From positions 3,456,345-3,520,344 of the forward strand of contig OU744451.1 in NCBI GenBank assembly GCA_916610825.1: a DNA stretch of 64,000 nt, given 5' to 3'. The notes under the pieces are model-generated. The model worked only from the letters and a program-made list of their open reading frames with translations, searched no databases and had not been told where the DNA came from. Below are positions 31,541 through 43,790 of the stretch, piece by piece. The position numbers were made by a program, and so were the translations under genes. Position 1 is the first letter of the stretch, and every line of letters starts with the position of its first letter. This stretch comes from Haliclystus octoradiatus (lineage: Eukaryota > Cnidaria > Staurozoa > Stauromedusae > Haliclystidae).

Positions 31541-33617
31541 AACATATTCTCACATTAGGAATATGCGAGATTGACCTCGATTATTCTTCCACTGGTGTCC
31601 ATTTTGGAATAGAACAAATAAGCTAATTCTTCTATTTCGTGATCACGTGACCCAGATGCTGGACTCATTGCGCTTTTTCGAGCAAATGTCCTTTCGTGCC
31701 TTGTTGTTGTACGAGAATGTCGTAATTATTTGATATTCAGAGACATAATTTAAATAACCTCTTTAGTTGAAATGTCCAATATTTGGTATTTGGAGGGATA
31801 TCATACGATGTGTGGGAAAGATTTTCTATCGATTTTGGAATGATGAAGCTTTATTTAAAGAGAAGCTGCACCGACTTTGATCGCTGTGGATGACCGTAAA
31901 ATTTGAACCGAAATGTTTTATGGATTTTGAAACATGGTTTGAAACATTTGATAAACTACAGTGAATCGAAAGTATGAATATAAGTATGGATACATTGATA
32001 TTAAACTGCAGTATGAATTGAAAAGATCTTCATATTGTTTTGTTACAGTAAAAAATTTCGTACATGGACTATGACATTTGGCATGAAAACATGTCATGAT
32101 TTGCGATGTTTTGACGCATTAAAACACGTCTTAAAACATGTTTTGACGTTTTACATGCCATATTGATCGTGAAATAATAAAAATTTTTGTTCATTACATT
32201 AAATATGATGGATACTATCATATAGTATTGTTTATGAATTGAAATTGTAGCGAAACAAAATAGTTATTTCAAGAAATCCTACCTTTTGATGGAAATTGAC
32301 GATGATGGAATACCGATATATAAATTTTAAGGTTCCAGGCGTATATATTGGGTCTTAAATTACTTGAATCCATCTTCAATTTCCCATAAATCAATTAATA
32401 CTAAATTTAAAAGCAAATTACGAAGAGAATTATGACAGAAAAATATTTACAGAAAAAATCCATCATTAACATGGAGTGCTATGCTGCAACTGTTATACGT
32501 GAAAGTCGATTATTTTGCCCAAAAAGCTATAAAAACCTGCAAATGACTTATCATAGTTATTCAGTGATAGCCCTTCATACTATATAAAGCAAGTGAGTAG
32601 TACAAGACCATAGTTTGACTCTTGCTTAGTTGTGTGTAATAATGAAGTTTAAACATTACTTGACACTCCATTTTTACATGTCAAAATATATATCCAACAT
32701 GTTTACTGTTTAAAAAGTTATCTAACATCTACCTATAAGGAATATATAATGAACATGATGATGTTTACCTGTTTGAAGCCTCATGTTTTTGTATCTGACC
32801 ATCATATGTATTGAAGTTATAATGTTATATCAGATGACCTAAGACTATTTTTATCTAGTTTGTATCTTCTTGGCTAGGATAGATTTGAACATATTTATAG
32901 ATGAAACCTTTTCAATTGACTTGAATCTGCTATCTCATAGTTGTATGATACTACTATGCCATATTCACTGTTCTATCCTTTTTCATGTTGAGGCATATCC
33001 TATTCCTATATGAAACTTGTTTAGAAACGTTCAGCTAAGACTTTTTGGAGTTGCGCTACATTGTGGTGTTTACATTGTAGTCACAATGTCAAGTTCCTAA
33101 TCAAAAGATTCTATACTAAATTATACAGAGGCGTGTTAACCACAATTTAGAATGCGGCTGCTTGTACGGTGTGTAAAAAGTGTATGTACACATGGATTTG
33201 TTATCTGATACAGACGCTACCATCCTGATGAAATATGATGTATTAACTATATTCCTAGTTTATCAAAACATTTATTTACAATACATTGAAAAACATCTAT
33301 CCCACCTTTTTGTAATTCAACTTGAGGATTTCTATCATTATTTTTATCATTTATCATTTATATTGTATGATGATTATGACATAAATTTAATTTTTTAATG
33401 TTTATTAGTGTATTCAACATCATTATTGTTACCCATTGATGTGTAAATATAATAATGTATAAAACTCTAAACAATAAGCATGCAATGAATATATATGTAT
33501 TTTTCATGTGATGAATTTTTTCACCACATTGATTATTCATCTTGACTTAGGTATATACCGAAGTCAGTTCCTTGTTCGCTCACTGAGCAGTACTGATGAA
33601 GGCTAATGGCCAGAATA
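31541..33617. other. No supported gene
   Basis: AT-rich DNA with only short frames. Around 32085-32160 the words aaaacatgt and ttttgacg recur in both orientations. At 33593-33616 ctgatgaaggctaatggcc plus gaa looks like a decayed hammerhead core on the plus strand, but stems I and III do not form. Confidence 0.4.
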
Positions 33618-33656
33618 TATATATAATAAAAGGAGTCAAAGACTACACATTCATAA

Positions 33657-33696
33657 TTGTTATTAATAGTTTCATGCTTACGCAATCATCAGACAA
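33657..33696 (-). ncRNA. Type I hammerhead ribozyme in PLE terminal repeat
   Basis: Minus strand: stem I UUGU (33696-33693) pairs with ACAA (33660-33657). Core CUGAUGA, stem II UGC-GUAA-GCA with a closing U-U, GAA, then stem III ACU...AAU with one C-A mismatch, and cleavage A opposite 33661. Compared with the pair at 22.6 kb, stem I keeps pairing through a compensatory change (A-U in place of G-C). Confidence 0.7.
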
Positions 33697-34001
33697 ATAA
33701 ACTAATTAATGAAAAACATACAGTTCTGCCTATATCGATTTACAAACCTACAGTTATTGTTTAACAGAACAAAGGATTTTGATGCTAGAAATAAATTGCA
33801 TTGTTGGTATTTCCTATTATCGCTTCGTTAGTTATCATCTGCATATGTAAATTATAAAATATGTTTTCACGGATTTATAATTAGTTAGGTAAAATTTATT
33901 CTCATGTCTACATTTGGAAATGAGTTCAGACTTTTTATTCAATAGATCATCTTTAGTGCAAATGATGTGGTACTTTTCAATTAGGCATAGATGGCATTTT
34001 T

Positions 34002-34373
34002 TTATTTATTGCTGTATGCTTTCGCTTTAGCTAGGCAGGTCCATTCAATTTTGTAGTTTTCTTTCCTATCTTTTAGTCTCCAAATGTATTTCGAAAGTTG
34101 TGTGCTGTTAATATATTTTCTGTGTTTGAATGACATCATATGCTGAGTGTATCTTTGTTTGAAGGTTCCCTCCGTCAAACCGATGTAATTTTGACCTTCC
34201 TGATCTTCTGTCGTAGTAACTCTTGCCTTGTAAACGAGGCTTTCTGTGAGGCATTCATTGTTAAATGGGCAAGGCCGTTTTTCTCTACAGTTGCATTGTT
34301 TAGTACAAGCCTGCTGATTTTTCTTTTCTCTATTAATTATTTCGTTGTTGTGGTTGGTTATAATGGTCTTCAT
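34002..34373 (-). CDS. GIY-YIG endonuclease domain of the PLE
   Basis: 123 codons: a Cys-rich lead-in ([19 protein letters not shown]), typical of the zinc-binding linker before PLE endonucleases, then [27 protein letters not shown] (YIG strand, Arg and His of the GIY-YIG fold) and [16 protein letters not shown]. In PLEs this domain is fused behind the RT and makes the target nick. Here it lies in a separate frame overlapping the RT frame by four bases. The product would be part of one polyprotein in an intact element. Confidence 0.82.
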   Translation of the reverse strand: MKTIITNHNNEIINREKKNQQACTKQCNCREKRPCPFNNECLTESLVYKARVTTTEDQEGQNYIGLTEGTFKQRYTQHMMSFKHRKYINSTQLSKYIWRLKDRKENYKIEWTCLAKAKAYSNK

Positions 34374-35680
34374 GTTTGAGGTGCAGCTGTAGCTATAGCT
34401 TTAATAATGTTGGCGTTGAATATTTTGCTTAACTCGTTCGACTTTGGAAAGTGTTTTTTATTAAGGTTTAGAAATGTTCGGCCGATGTTTGTTCTGACAC
34501 TTTTATTATAGGTCAGATTAAACCATGTCATATTTCTGCGCCTGTTTCGCTTGTTGCTGGTAGTTGGTCGTTCGTGCCTTGGTTGATAGGCAAAATTTGT
34601 GTCGTGGCCACTTTCAATAAGGGCGTTCTCATAGCTGATTTTAGTATTTTCGAAAATAGTGCTGTTGGATGACAAATCAGATATTCTTTGATTAATGGCG
34701 ATAGGTATGTGTTTTAGGATTGTTGGTGGATGGTTAGACTTGGTGTTGATGTATAGTGGGTCGTCGTTAGGTTTCCGATATGGTTGAAAGGTGTTATTTT
34801 GTAGGTTGAAATTGACATCCAAATAAACCACAGATTTCAAGTTGCATTTAGTTGTAATCTTTAGGCCACTCTCTTTAAATAGTTTTATTAAATTTTTCTT
34901 AAGTCTCTCTGCTTGTGGGCCAGATTTATTCTTTAAGACTGCAAGGCCATCGTCTCTGTACAGGCCAATGTACTCCTTCCCAAAAATTTTCCCTAGTTTA
35001 TCAAGAATATAAAGTCCTACTAGCTCGCAAACTTCGGCCCCATCGTAACTGCCCATTGTTACATCGAAAAGGCTATCATTACCTTTCTTTGTCCATGCTG
35101 CTCCTTTGCTAAATAAGACTGATTTCCTGGCGTGCATTATGATTATAATATCTTTATCCGATATCGGTGTGAACTTTCTGGCGTAATCGATTGCTTTTTT
35201 CAATAGAATTTCCGATATTGTCGGATAGAAATTTTCTATGTCAAAAACCATAAATGATAATTTTTGCTTGTCCCTTAAATTCTTGAACCAATTAATAACA
35301 GAAAAGGAGTTCTTCCATTGGTTTACTTTTGTAGTTGTCTTTACATTAATGATAATTTTCTCTAGCAGCTTCTTGCTAACAATCCCGATTTTGCTTTTCG
35401 CTGGATTAATTAGTCGACATGATGGGTTGTTTTCAAAGTTTTCTTTGTGATCTTTCAGCGTTATGAACTCTGGTTTCTGTGCAATGCTTTCCGCTCTCTT
35501 GTCGATTTTTAACTCTTTGCTTATCTGCTTGGCCTCTGTATTAATATCGTTGACTGTGTTACTATTTGCCTTTTTATAAGTTGTTGTTATGCTGTTGTGT
35601 AGTAATTTCTCGTGTTGATTAATATCTAATTCATAAAAATTTCTTGATTTATCAGCGGCTATAAAAGTCTTCGAAGAATG
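34370..35680 (-). CDS. Reverse transcriptase domain of the PLE
   Basis: A continuous open frame from about 35680 to 34370 (the first internal Met is at 35251, which is not a natural start). It reads IAADKSRNFYEL, EFITLKDHKENFENNPSCRL (PLE-type RT fingers), FMVFDIENFYPTISEILLKK (motif A with catalytic Asp), TMGSYDGAEVCELVGLYIL (motif B), GLYRDDGLAVL (motif C, with YRDD instead of the usual Y/FxDD variants), SVVYLDVNFNL (motif D/E region) and a thumb-like tail rich in Asn and Lys. The product copies element RNA at target breaks. All three catalytic Asp residues are visible. PLE RTs are related to telomerase RT. Confidence 0.85.
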   Translation of the reverse strand, partial: HSSKTFIAADKSRNFYELDINQHEKLLHNSITTTYKKANSNTVNDINTEAKQISKELKIDKRAESIAQKPEFITLKDHKENFENNPSCRLINPAKSKIGIVSKKLLEKIIINVKTTTKVNQWKNSFSVINWFKNLRDKQKLSFMVFDIENFYPTISEILLKKAIDYARKFTPISDKDIIIIMHARKSVLFSKGAAWTKKGNDSLFDVTMGSYDGAEVCELVGLYILDKLGKIFGKEYIGLYRDDGLAVLKNKSGPQAERLKKNLIKLFKESGLKITTKCNLKSVVYLDVNFNLQNNTFQPYRKPNDDPLYINTKSNHPPTILKHIPIAINQRISDLSSNSTIFENTKISYENALIESGHDTNFAYQPRHERPTTSNKRNRRRNMTWFNLTYNKSVRTNIGRTFLNLNKKHFPKSNELSKIFNANIIKAIATAAPQT

Positions 35681-35682
35681 CT

Positions 35683-36054
35683 TTATTTTGTTATGTCCTG
35701 TTTAAGTTGGCGCTGGAATTGGTCGTCTACTTTCCTGAATTCTATATGTTGGGTCAATTTCATAAGGTCTAATTCAAATTCCTCTAATTCGTTAATCTGT
35801 GGTGGGCAATTTCTTGATTTAAATCCAAATTTATCTTCAGTAGTTACGTTGCTAATATCTTGATCTGTTTCTTTATTTAAGTAGAAAAACGCTCTCCATC
35901 GCATTCGTTTTATTAAGCTTTCTGTTTTGGCAATTAACTGCATTAAGTAAGTTCTCCTAGGTGGTACCGGTATGTTTTTCATCAAATAGCCGAATGTTAT
36001 TCTTTCCATGTTTTTTGCAGTAGAATGATAGTGCTCTATTAAATTAAGGAGCAT
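35683..36054 (-). CDS. N-terminal part of the PLE polyprotein
   Basis: 123 codons, Met at 36054, with helical, charged sequence such as YHSTAKNMERITFGYLMKN, PPRRTYLMQLIAKTESLIKR and EEFELDLMKLTQHIEFRK. It corresponds by position to the region in front of the PLE RT. Its first codons overlap a 42-bp inverted repeat with the 5' border. It is not in the same frame as the RT piece that follows. Confidence 0.6.
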   Translation of the reverse strand: MLLNLIEHYHSTAKNMERITFGYLMKNIPVPPRRTYLMQLIAKTESLIKRMRWRAFFYLNKETDQDISNVTTEDKFGFKSRNCPPQINELEEFELDLMKLTQHIEFRKVDDQFQRQLKQDITK

Positions 36055-36085
36055 GTAATATTAGATATTATCTAATAGCAAAAAA
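36044..36085. repeat. 42-bp inverted repeat, inner arm
   Basis: Reverse complement of 36164-36205 with about one mismatch. It includes the PLE start region and suggests a 5' inversion at insertion. Confidence 0.85.
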
Positions 36086-36163
36086 TAGTGCTCGATATCA
36101 TTTGACAGAGCTAAATATAATAAAAGGAGTCAAAGACTACACATTCATAATTTTTACTAATAG

Positions 36164-36205
36164 TTTTTTGCTATTACATAATATCTAATATTACATGCTC
36201 CTTAA
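36164..36205. repeat. 42-bp inverted repeat, outer arm
   Basis: Partner of 36044-36085, at the 5' border of the PLE. Confidence 0.85.
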
Positions 36206-36206
36206 T

Positions 36207-36573
36207 TTTTGGAATTTTCCGGAAAATATCATGAACTTCATGAAAAAATCATGAGCTGGTTCATGAACTTTTCACAAAATGTTTATGAACTCAAGTTTTG
36301 GTTGACAGTTCATGAACCTTTCCCAAAGTTCATGAACTGGTGCATAAATTGTCTGCAAATACTTGATAAAATTAAGTATTCAATGAGAGTTCATGAAATT
36401 GACAAAGGTTCATGAACTGGTTCATAAACGTTGGGAAAGGTTCATGAACTGTCAACCAAAACTTGAGTTCATGAACATTTTATGAAAAGTTCATGGATTG
36501 GTTGAAAAAACTGGATTGACAAACTTTTAACGGACAGTCCATGACAAGTTCATGGTAAAATTTTCGCAGGGGA
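36207..36573. mobile_element. Large hairpin element at the satellite edge
   Basis: Arms 36276-36326 and 36431-36481 are reverse complements over 51 bp with one mismatch. The whole is rich in GTTCATGAAC-type words. The right end is TTTTCGCAGGGG, the same terminus as the hairpins inside the satellite. The left terminus is not recognisable, perhaps cut by the adjacent PLE. It is a longer relative of the 130-240 bp hairpins to its right. Confidence 0.75.
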
Positions 36574-37943
36574 TGGTATGATATTTCGTCCAAAGTTAAT
36601 ATTTTACATATAACATTAACAGAATTTTCTTCAACGTGTAACTAACTACCACATATAAATTCAATTCCTAAATATAAAAAATGTTGATTTACTCAGCCAT
36701 AACTGTTTGAATGCAGGCTCTCAATGGTTAATATAGTGAAATTACATGAATTCTATACATCCTGCTTGGTATGTTTTTCAGTCCAAAGTTAATATTTTGC
36801 TTAGAAAATTAACAAACTCTTCTTCAACAACTTACTAACCAGCACATATAATTTTAAATCCTAGTTATAAAAAAATGATTCTTTTACCCAGCCAGACGCG
36901 TTTGCATGTAGGCTCTATTAAATGGTTAACATAGCGAAATTACATGGATTCTATACAACCTCCTTGGTATGATTTGGTTCTAAAGATCATATTTTACATA
37001 CAAAATTAACAGAAATGTTCTTCAACGTGTTACTAACCACCACATATAATTTCCATTTCGATTCCTAATTATAAAAAATGTTGATTTACTCAGCCATGAC
37101 AGTTTGAATGCAGGCTCTCAATGGTTAATATAGCGAAATTACATGAATTCTATACATCCTGCTTGTTATGATTTTTTGTCCAGAGTAAATAATTTGCTCA
37201 AAAAAATCACAGAACTGTTCTTCAACAACAGACTAACTACCACATATAATTTCAATTCCTAATTATAAAAATGTTTATTTAATCAGCCATAACCGTTTCC
37301 ATACAAGCTCTCAAAGGTTAATAAAGCGAAATTACATGAATTCTATACATCCTGCTTGGTATGTTTTTCAGTCCAAAGTTAATATTTTCCTTAGAAAATT
37401 AACAAAACTGTTCTTCAACAACTTACTAACTACCACATATAATTTTAATTCCTAATTATAAAAAATGTTTATTTACTCAGCCATAACCGTTTCCATACAA
37501 GCTCTCAAAGGTTAATAAAGCGAAATTACATGAATTCTATAAATCCTGCAATGGCATAAATTTTTGCCCAAAGTTAAGATTTAACTTAAAAAATCAACAG
37601 AAATGTTTTTCAACGTGTTACTAACTACCACATATAAATTCATTTCCTAATTATAAAAAATGTTGATTTACTCAACCATAACCTTTTGAATGCAGGCTCT
37701 AAATAGTTAATTTAGCGAAGTTACATGAATTCTATACAACCTGCTATGGAATGATTTGTCGTCCAAAGTTATAATTTGACTTACAAAATCAACAGAAATG
37801 TTTTTCAATGTGTTACTAGCTACCACATAAAATTTCAATTCCTAATTATAAAAAATGTTGATTTACTCAGCCATAAAAGTTTGCATGCAGGCTCTCAATG
37901 GTTAATATAGAGAAATTACATGAATTCTATACATCCTGCTATC

Positions 37944-38075
37944 ATTTGCGAAAACAGTTCATGAACGTTAAATGGCCAAAAACTTTTATGAACTGTTCAG
38001 GAAAATTGGAGCCATTTAACGTTCATGAACTGTTCATGAACTGTTCATGATCTCCTGAACTGTTTTTCGCAGGGG
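37944..38075. mobile_element. Hairpin element, site-1 insertion
   Basis: 132 bp. Right end TTTTTCGCAGGGG, left end a shortened TTTGCGAAAAC; arms rich in gttcatgaac. It splits a monomer at cctgctat / atggtatga, a different place from the other copies. Confidence 0.8.
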
Positions 38076-38539
38076 ATGGTATGATTTTTCGTCCAAAGTT
38101 ATAATTTAACTTACAAAATCAACAGAAATGTTCTTCAACGTATTACTAACTACCACATATAGTTTCACTTCCTAATTATAAAAAATGTTGATTTACTCAG
38201 CCATAACAGTTTGCATGCAGGCTCTCAATGGTTAATATAGCGAAATTACATGAATTCTATATATCCTGCTATGGTATGACTTTTCGTCCAAAGTTATAAG
38301 TTAAATTACAAAATCAACAGAAATGTTTTTCAACGTGTTACTAACTACCACATATAAATTCATTTCTTAATTATAAAAAATGTTGATTTACTCAACCATA
38401 ACATTTTGCATGCAGGCTCTCAATACTTAATATAGCGAAATTACATGAATTCTATACATCCTGCTGTGGTATGATTTTTCGTTCACATTTAAGATTTAAC
38501 TTAGAAAATCAACAGAAATATTTTTCAACGTGTTACAAA

Positions 38540-38730
38540 CCCCTGCGAAAATCAGTTCAGGAGTTCAAGAACAGTTCAAGAACGTTAAATGAACCCTCAC
38601 AGACAGTTCATGAACAGTTCATAAACAGTTCATGAAAATTTGGTGCCATTTAACGTTCATGAATTGTTCATGAACTGTTCATGAACTGTTCGTGAACTGT
38701 TCATGAACTCCTGATCTTTTTTCGCAGGGG
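38540..38730. mobile_element. Hairpin element, site-2, 191 bp
   Basis: CCCCTGCGAAAA...TTTTTCGCAGGGG ends, splitting the monomer at gttac..aa / aactacca. Arms contain repeated gttcatgaac words and acgttaaatg.. / ..catttaacgt pairing. Duplicated at 40463. Confidence 0.85.
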
Positions 38731-40462
38731 AACTACCACATATAATCTCAATTCCTAATTATAAAGAATGTTGATTTACTCAACCATAACGTTTTGCATG
38801 CAGGCTCTCAATGGTTAATATAGCGAAATTACATGAATTCTATACATCCTACTTGGTATGATTTTTCGACCAAAGTTGATACGTTACATACAAAATTCGC
38901 AGAAATGTTCTTCAATATGTTATCAATTCCTAACTATAAAAATGTTGATTTACTCAGCCATAACTGTTTGCATGCAGGCTCTCAATGATTAATATAGCGA
39001 AATTATATGAATTCTGTACATCCTGCTATGGCATAATTTTTTGTCCAAAATTAAGATTTAACTTAAAAGATCAACAGAAATGCTTTTCAACGTGTTACTA
39101 ACTACCACATATAAATTTATTTCCTAATTATAAAAAATGTTGATTTACTCAGCCATAACTGTTTCAATGCAGGCTCTTAATGGTTAATATAGCGAAATTA
39201 CATGAATTTTATACATCCTGCTATGGCATAATTTTTTGTGCAAAGTTAAGATTTAACTTACAAAATCAGCAGAAATATTTTTCAACGTGTTACTAACTAC
39301 CACATATAATTTTATTTCCTAATTATAAAAAGTGTTGATTTACTCAGCCATAACAGTTTGCATGCAGGCTCTCAATGGTATAGCGAAATTACATGAATTC
39401 TATACATCCTGCTATGGTATGAGTTTTCGTCTAATGTTATAATTTAACTTAAAAAATCAACAGAAATGCTTTTCAACGTGTTACTAACTACCACATATAA
39501 CTTCATTTCCTAATTATAAAAAATGTTGATTTACTCAGCCATAACAGATTGCATGCAGGCTCTCAATGGTTAATATAGCGAAATCACATGAAATCTATAC
39601 ATACTGCTATGGTATGAGTTATCGTCTAATGTTATAATTCAACTTACAAAACCAACAGAAATGTTTTTCAACGTGTTACTAACTACCACATATAATTTCA
39701 CTTCCTAATTATAAAAAATGTTGATTTACTCAGCCATAACCGTTTGCATGCAGGCTCTCAATGGTTAATATAACGAAATTACATGGATTCTATACATCCT
39801 GCTATGGTATGATTTTTCGTCCAAAGTTAATATTTATCTAACAAAATCAACAGAAATGTTTTTCAATGTGTTACTAACTACCACAAATAATTTCACTTCC
39901 TAATTATAAAAAATGTTGATTTACTCAGCCATAACCGTTTGCATGCAGGCTCTCAATGGTTAATATAGCGAAATTACATGAATTCTATACATCCTGCTAT
40001 GGTATGATATTTCGTCTAATATTATAATTCAACTTACAAAATCAACAGAAATATTTTTCAACGTGTTACTAACTACCACATATAATTTCACTTCCTAATT
40101 ATAAAAAATGTTGATTTACTCAGCCATAACCGTTTGCATGCAGGCTCTCAATGGTTAATATAACGAAATTACATGGATTCTATACATCCTGCTATGGTAT
40201 GATTTTTCGTCCAAAGTTAATATTTATCTAACAAAATCAACAGAAATGTTTTTCAATGTGTTACTAACTACCACAAATAATTTCACTTCCTAATTATAAA
40301 AAATGTTGATTTACTCAACCATAACATTTTGCATGCAGGCTCTCAATACTTAATATAGCGAAATTACATGAATTCTATACATCCTGCTGTGGTATGATTT
40401 TTCGTTCACATTTAAGATTTAACTTAGAAAATCAACAGAAATATTTTTCAACGTGTTACAAA

Positions 40463-40653
40463 CCCCTGCGAAAATCAGTTCAGGAGTTCAAGAACAGTTC
40501 AAGAACGTTAAATGAACCCTCACAGACAGTTCATGAACAGTTCATAAACAGTTCATGAAAATTTGGTGCCATTTAACGTTCATGAATTGTTCATGAACTG
40601 TTCATGAACTGTTCGTGAACTGTTCATGAACTCCTGATCTTTTTTCGCAGGGG
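40463..40653. mobile_element. Hairpin element, site-2, 191 bp
   Basis: Same insertion as 38540-38730, copied by the 1922-bp higher-order duplication. Confidence 0.85.
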
Positions 40654-43551
40654 AACTACCACATATAATTTCAATTCCTAATTATAAAGAATGTTGATTT
40701 ACTCAACCATAACGTTTTGCATGCAGGCTCTCAATGGTTAATATAGCGAAATTACATGAATTCTATACATCCTACTTGGTATGATTTTTCGACCAAAGTT
40801 AATACGTTACATACAAATTTCGCAGAAATGTTCTTCAATATGTTATCAATTCCTAACTATAAAAATGTTGATTTACTCAGCCATAACTGTTTGCATGCAG
40901 GCTCTCAATGATTAATATAGCGAAATTATATGAATTCTGTACATCCTGCTATGGCATAATTTTTTGTCCAAAATTAAGATTTAACTTAAAAGATCAACAG
41001 AAATGCTTTTCAACGTGTTACTAACTACCACATATAAATTTATTTCCTAATTATAAAAAATGTTGATTTACTCAGCCATAACTGTTTCAATGCAGGCTCT
41101 TAATGGTTAATATAGCGAAATTACATGAATTTTATACATCCTGCTATAGCATAATTTTTTGTGCAAAGTTAAGATTTAACTTACAAAATCAGCAGAAATA
41201 TTTTTCAACGTGTTACTAACTACCACATATAATTTTATTTCCTAATTATAAAAAGTGTTGATTTACTCAGCCATAACAGTTTGCATGCAGGCTCTCAATG
41301 GTATAGCGAAATTACATGAATTCTATACATCCTGCTATGGTATGAGTTTTCGTCTAATGTTATAATTTAACTTAAAAAATCAACAGAAATGTTTTTCAAC
41401 GTGTTACTAACTACCACATATAACTTCATTTCCTAATTATAAAAAATGTTGATTTACTCAGCCATAACAGATTGCATGCAGGCTCTCAATGGTTAATATA
41501 GCGAAATCACATGAAATCTATACATACTGCTATGGTATGAGTTATCGTCTAATGTTATAATTCAACTTACAAAACCAACAGAAATGTTTTTCAACGTGTT
41601 ACTAACTACCACATATAATTTCACTTCCTAATTATAAAAAATCTTGATTTACTCAGCCATAACCGTTTGCATGCAGGCTCTCAATGGTTAATATAGCGAA
41701 ATTACATGAATTCTATACATACTGCTATGGTTTGAGTTTTCGTCTAATGTTATAATTTAACTTACAAAACCAACAGAAATGTTTTTCAACGTGTTACTAA
41801 CTACCACATATAATTTCAATTCCTAATTATAAAAAAAGTTGATTTACTCAGCCATAACTATTTGCATGCAGGCTCTCAATAGTTAATATAGCGAAATTAC
41901 ATGAATTCTATACATCCTGCTATGGTATGAGTTTTCGTCTGATGTTATAATTTAACTTACAAAACCAACAGAAATGTTTTTCAACGTGTTACTAACTACC
42001 ACATATAATTTCACTTCCTAATTATAAAAAATGTTGATTTACTCAGCCATAACCGTTTGCATGCAGGCTCTCAATGGTTAATATAGCGAAATTACATGAA
42101 TTCTATACATACTGCTATGGTATGAGTTTTTGTCTAATGTTATAATTTAACTTACAAAACCAACAGAAATGTTTTTCAACGTGTTACTAACTACCACATA
42201 TAATTTCACTTCCTAATTATAAAAAATGTTGATTTACTCAGCCATAACCGTTTGCATGCAGGCTCTCAATGGTTAATATAACAAAATTACATGGATTCTA
42301 TACATCCTGCTATGGTATGATTTTTCGTCCAAAGTTAATATTTATCTAACAAAATCAACAGAAATGTTTTTCAATGTGTTACTAACTACCACAAATAATT
42401 TCACTTCCTAATTATAAAAAATGTTGATTTACTCAGCCATAACCGTTTGCATGCAGGCTCTCAATGGTTAATATAGCGAAATTACATGAATTCTATACAT
42501 CCTGCTATGGTATGATATTTCGTCTAATATTATAATTCAACTTACAAAATCAACAGAAATATTTTTCAACGTGTTACTAACTACCACATATCATTTCACT
42601 TCCTAATTATAAAAAATGTTGATTTACTCAGCCATAATAGTTTGCATGCAGGCTCTCAATGGTTAATATAGCGAAATTACATGGATTCTATACATCCTGC
42701 TATGGTATCATTTTTCGTCCAAAGTTAATATTTAACTAACAAAATCAACAGAAATGTTTTTCAATGTGTTACTAACTACCACAAATAATTTCACTTCCTA
42801 ATTATAAAAAATGTTGATTTACTCAGCCATAACCGTTTGCATGCAGGCTCTCAATGGTTAATATAGCGAAATTACATGAATTCTATACATCCTGCTATGG
42901 TATGATATTTCGTCTAATATTATAATTCAACTTACAAAATCAACAGAAATATTTTTCAACGTGTTACTAACTACCACATATCAATTCACTTCCTAATTAT
43001 AAAAAATGTTGATTTACTCAGCCATAATAGTTTGCATGCAGGCTCTCAATGGTTAATATAGCGAAATTACATGGATTCTATACATCCTGCTATGGTATGA
43101 TTTTTCGTCCAAAGTTAATATTTAACTAACATAATCAACAGAAATGTTTTTCAATGTGTTACTAACTACCACAAATAATTTCACTTCCTAATTATAAAAA
43201 ATGTTGATTTACTCAGCCATAACCGTTTGCATGCAGGCTCTCAATGGTTAATATAGCGAAATTACATGAATTCTATACATCCTGCTATGGTATGATATTT
43301 CGTCTAATATTATAATTCAACTTACAAAATCAACAGAAATATTTTTCAACGTGTTACTAACTACCACATATCATTTCACTTCCGAATTATAAAAAATGTT
43401 GATTTACTCAGCCATAATAGTTTGCATGCAGGCTCTCAATGGTATAGCGAAATTACATGAATTCTATACATCCTGCTATGGCATAATTTTTTGTCCAAAG
43501 TTAAGATTTAACTTAGAAAATCAACAGAAATATTTTTTAACTTGTTACAAA

Positions 43552-43790
43552 CCCCTGCGAAAAGAGGTTCAGGAGTTCATGAAGAGTTCATGAACAGTTC
43601 ATGAACATTAAATGGCTCCAATTTTCCTGAACTGTTCATGAACTGTTCATGAATTGTTCATGAACAGTTCATCAACCCTCACAGACAGTTCATAAACAGT
43701 TCATGAAAATTTGGGGCCATTTAACGTTCATGAACTGTTCATGAACTGTTCATGAACTGTTCATGAACTGCTGAACATTTTTCGCAGGGG
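43552..43790. mobile_element. Hairpin element, site-2, 239 bp form
   Basis: Longer form with two nested stem regions (cattaaatggctcc and ggccatttaacg flanking cctcacagacag). Same terminal words. A 65-codon frame entering it from the monomer is not a gene. Confidence 0.85.

Larger units (their letters stand above)
33618..36205 (-). mobile_element. Penelope-like element with RT, GIY-YIG and hammerhead
   Basis: A minus-strand element of about 2.6 kb. From 5' to 3' it has a short inverted fragment (36205-36164), a partial terminal repeat (36165-36114), the N-terminal part, RT and GIY-YIG of the polyprotein, then a hammerhead ribozyme and the second copy of the terminal repeat (33672-33618). The two terminal repeat pieces share about 50 bp (ATGAATGTGTAGTCTTTGAC and onward). 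Partial terminal repeats, GIY-YIG after RT and hammerheads in the repeats are hallmarks of Penelope-like elements. It has about two breaks in the coding region but is otherwise nearly complete, so it is probably fairly young. Confidence 0.85.

Noticed and set aside
33593-33616. Plus-strand ctgatgaaggctaatggcc followed by gaa, resembling a hammerhead core.
   Set aside because: Stems I and III cannot be formed with the flanking bases, and the base after GAA is wrong. At best a decayed relic.
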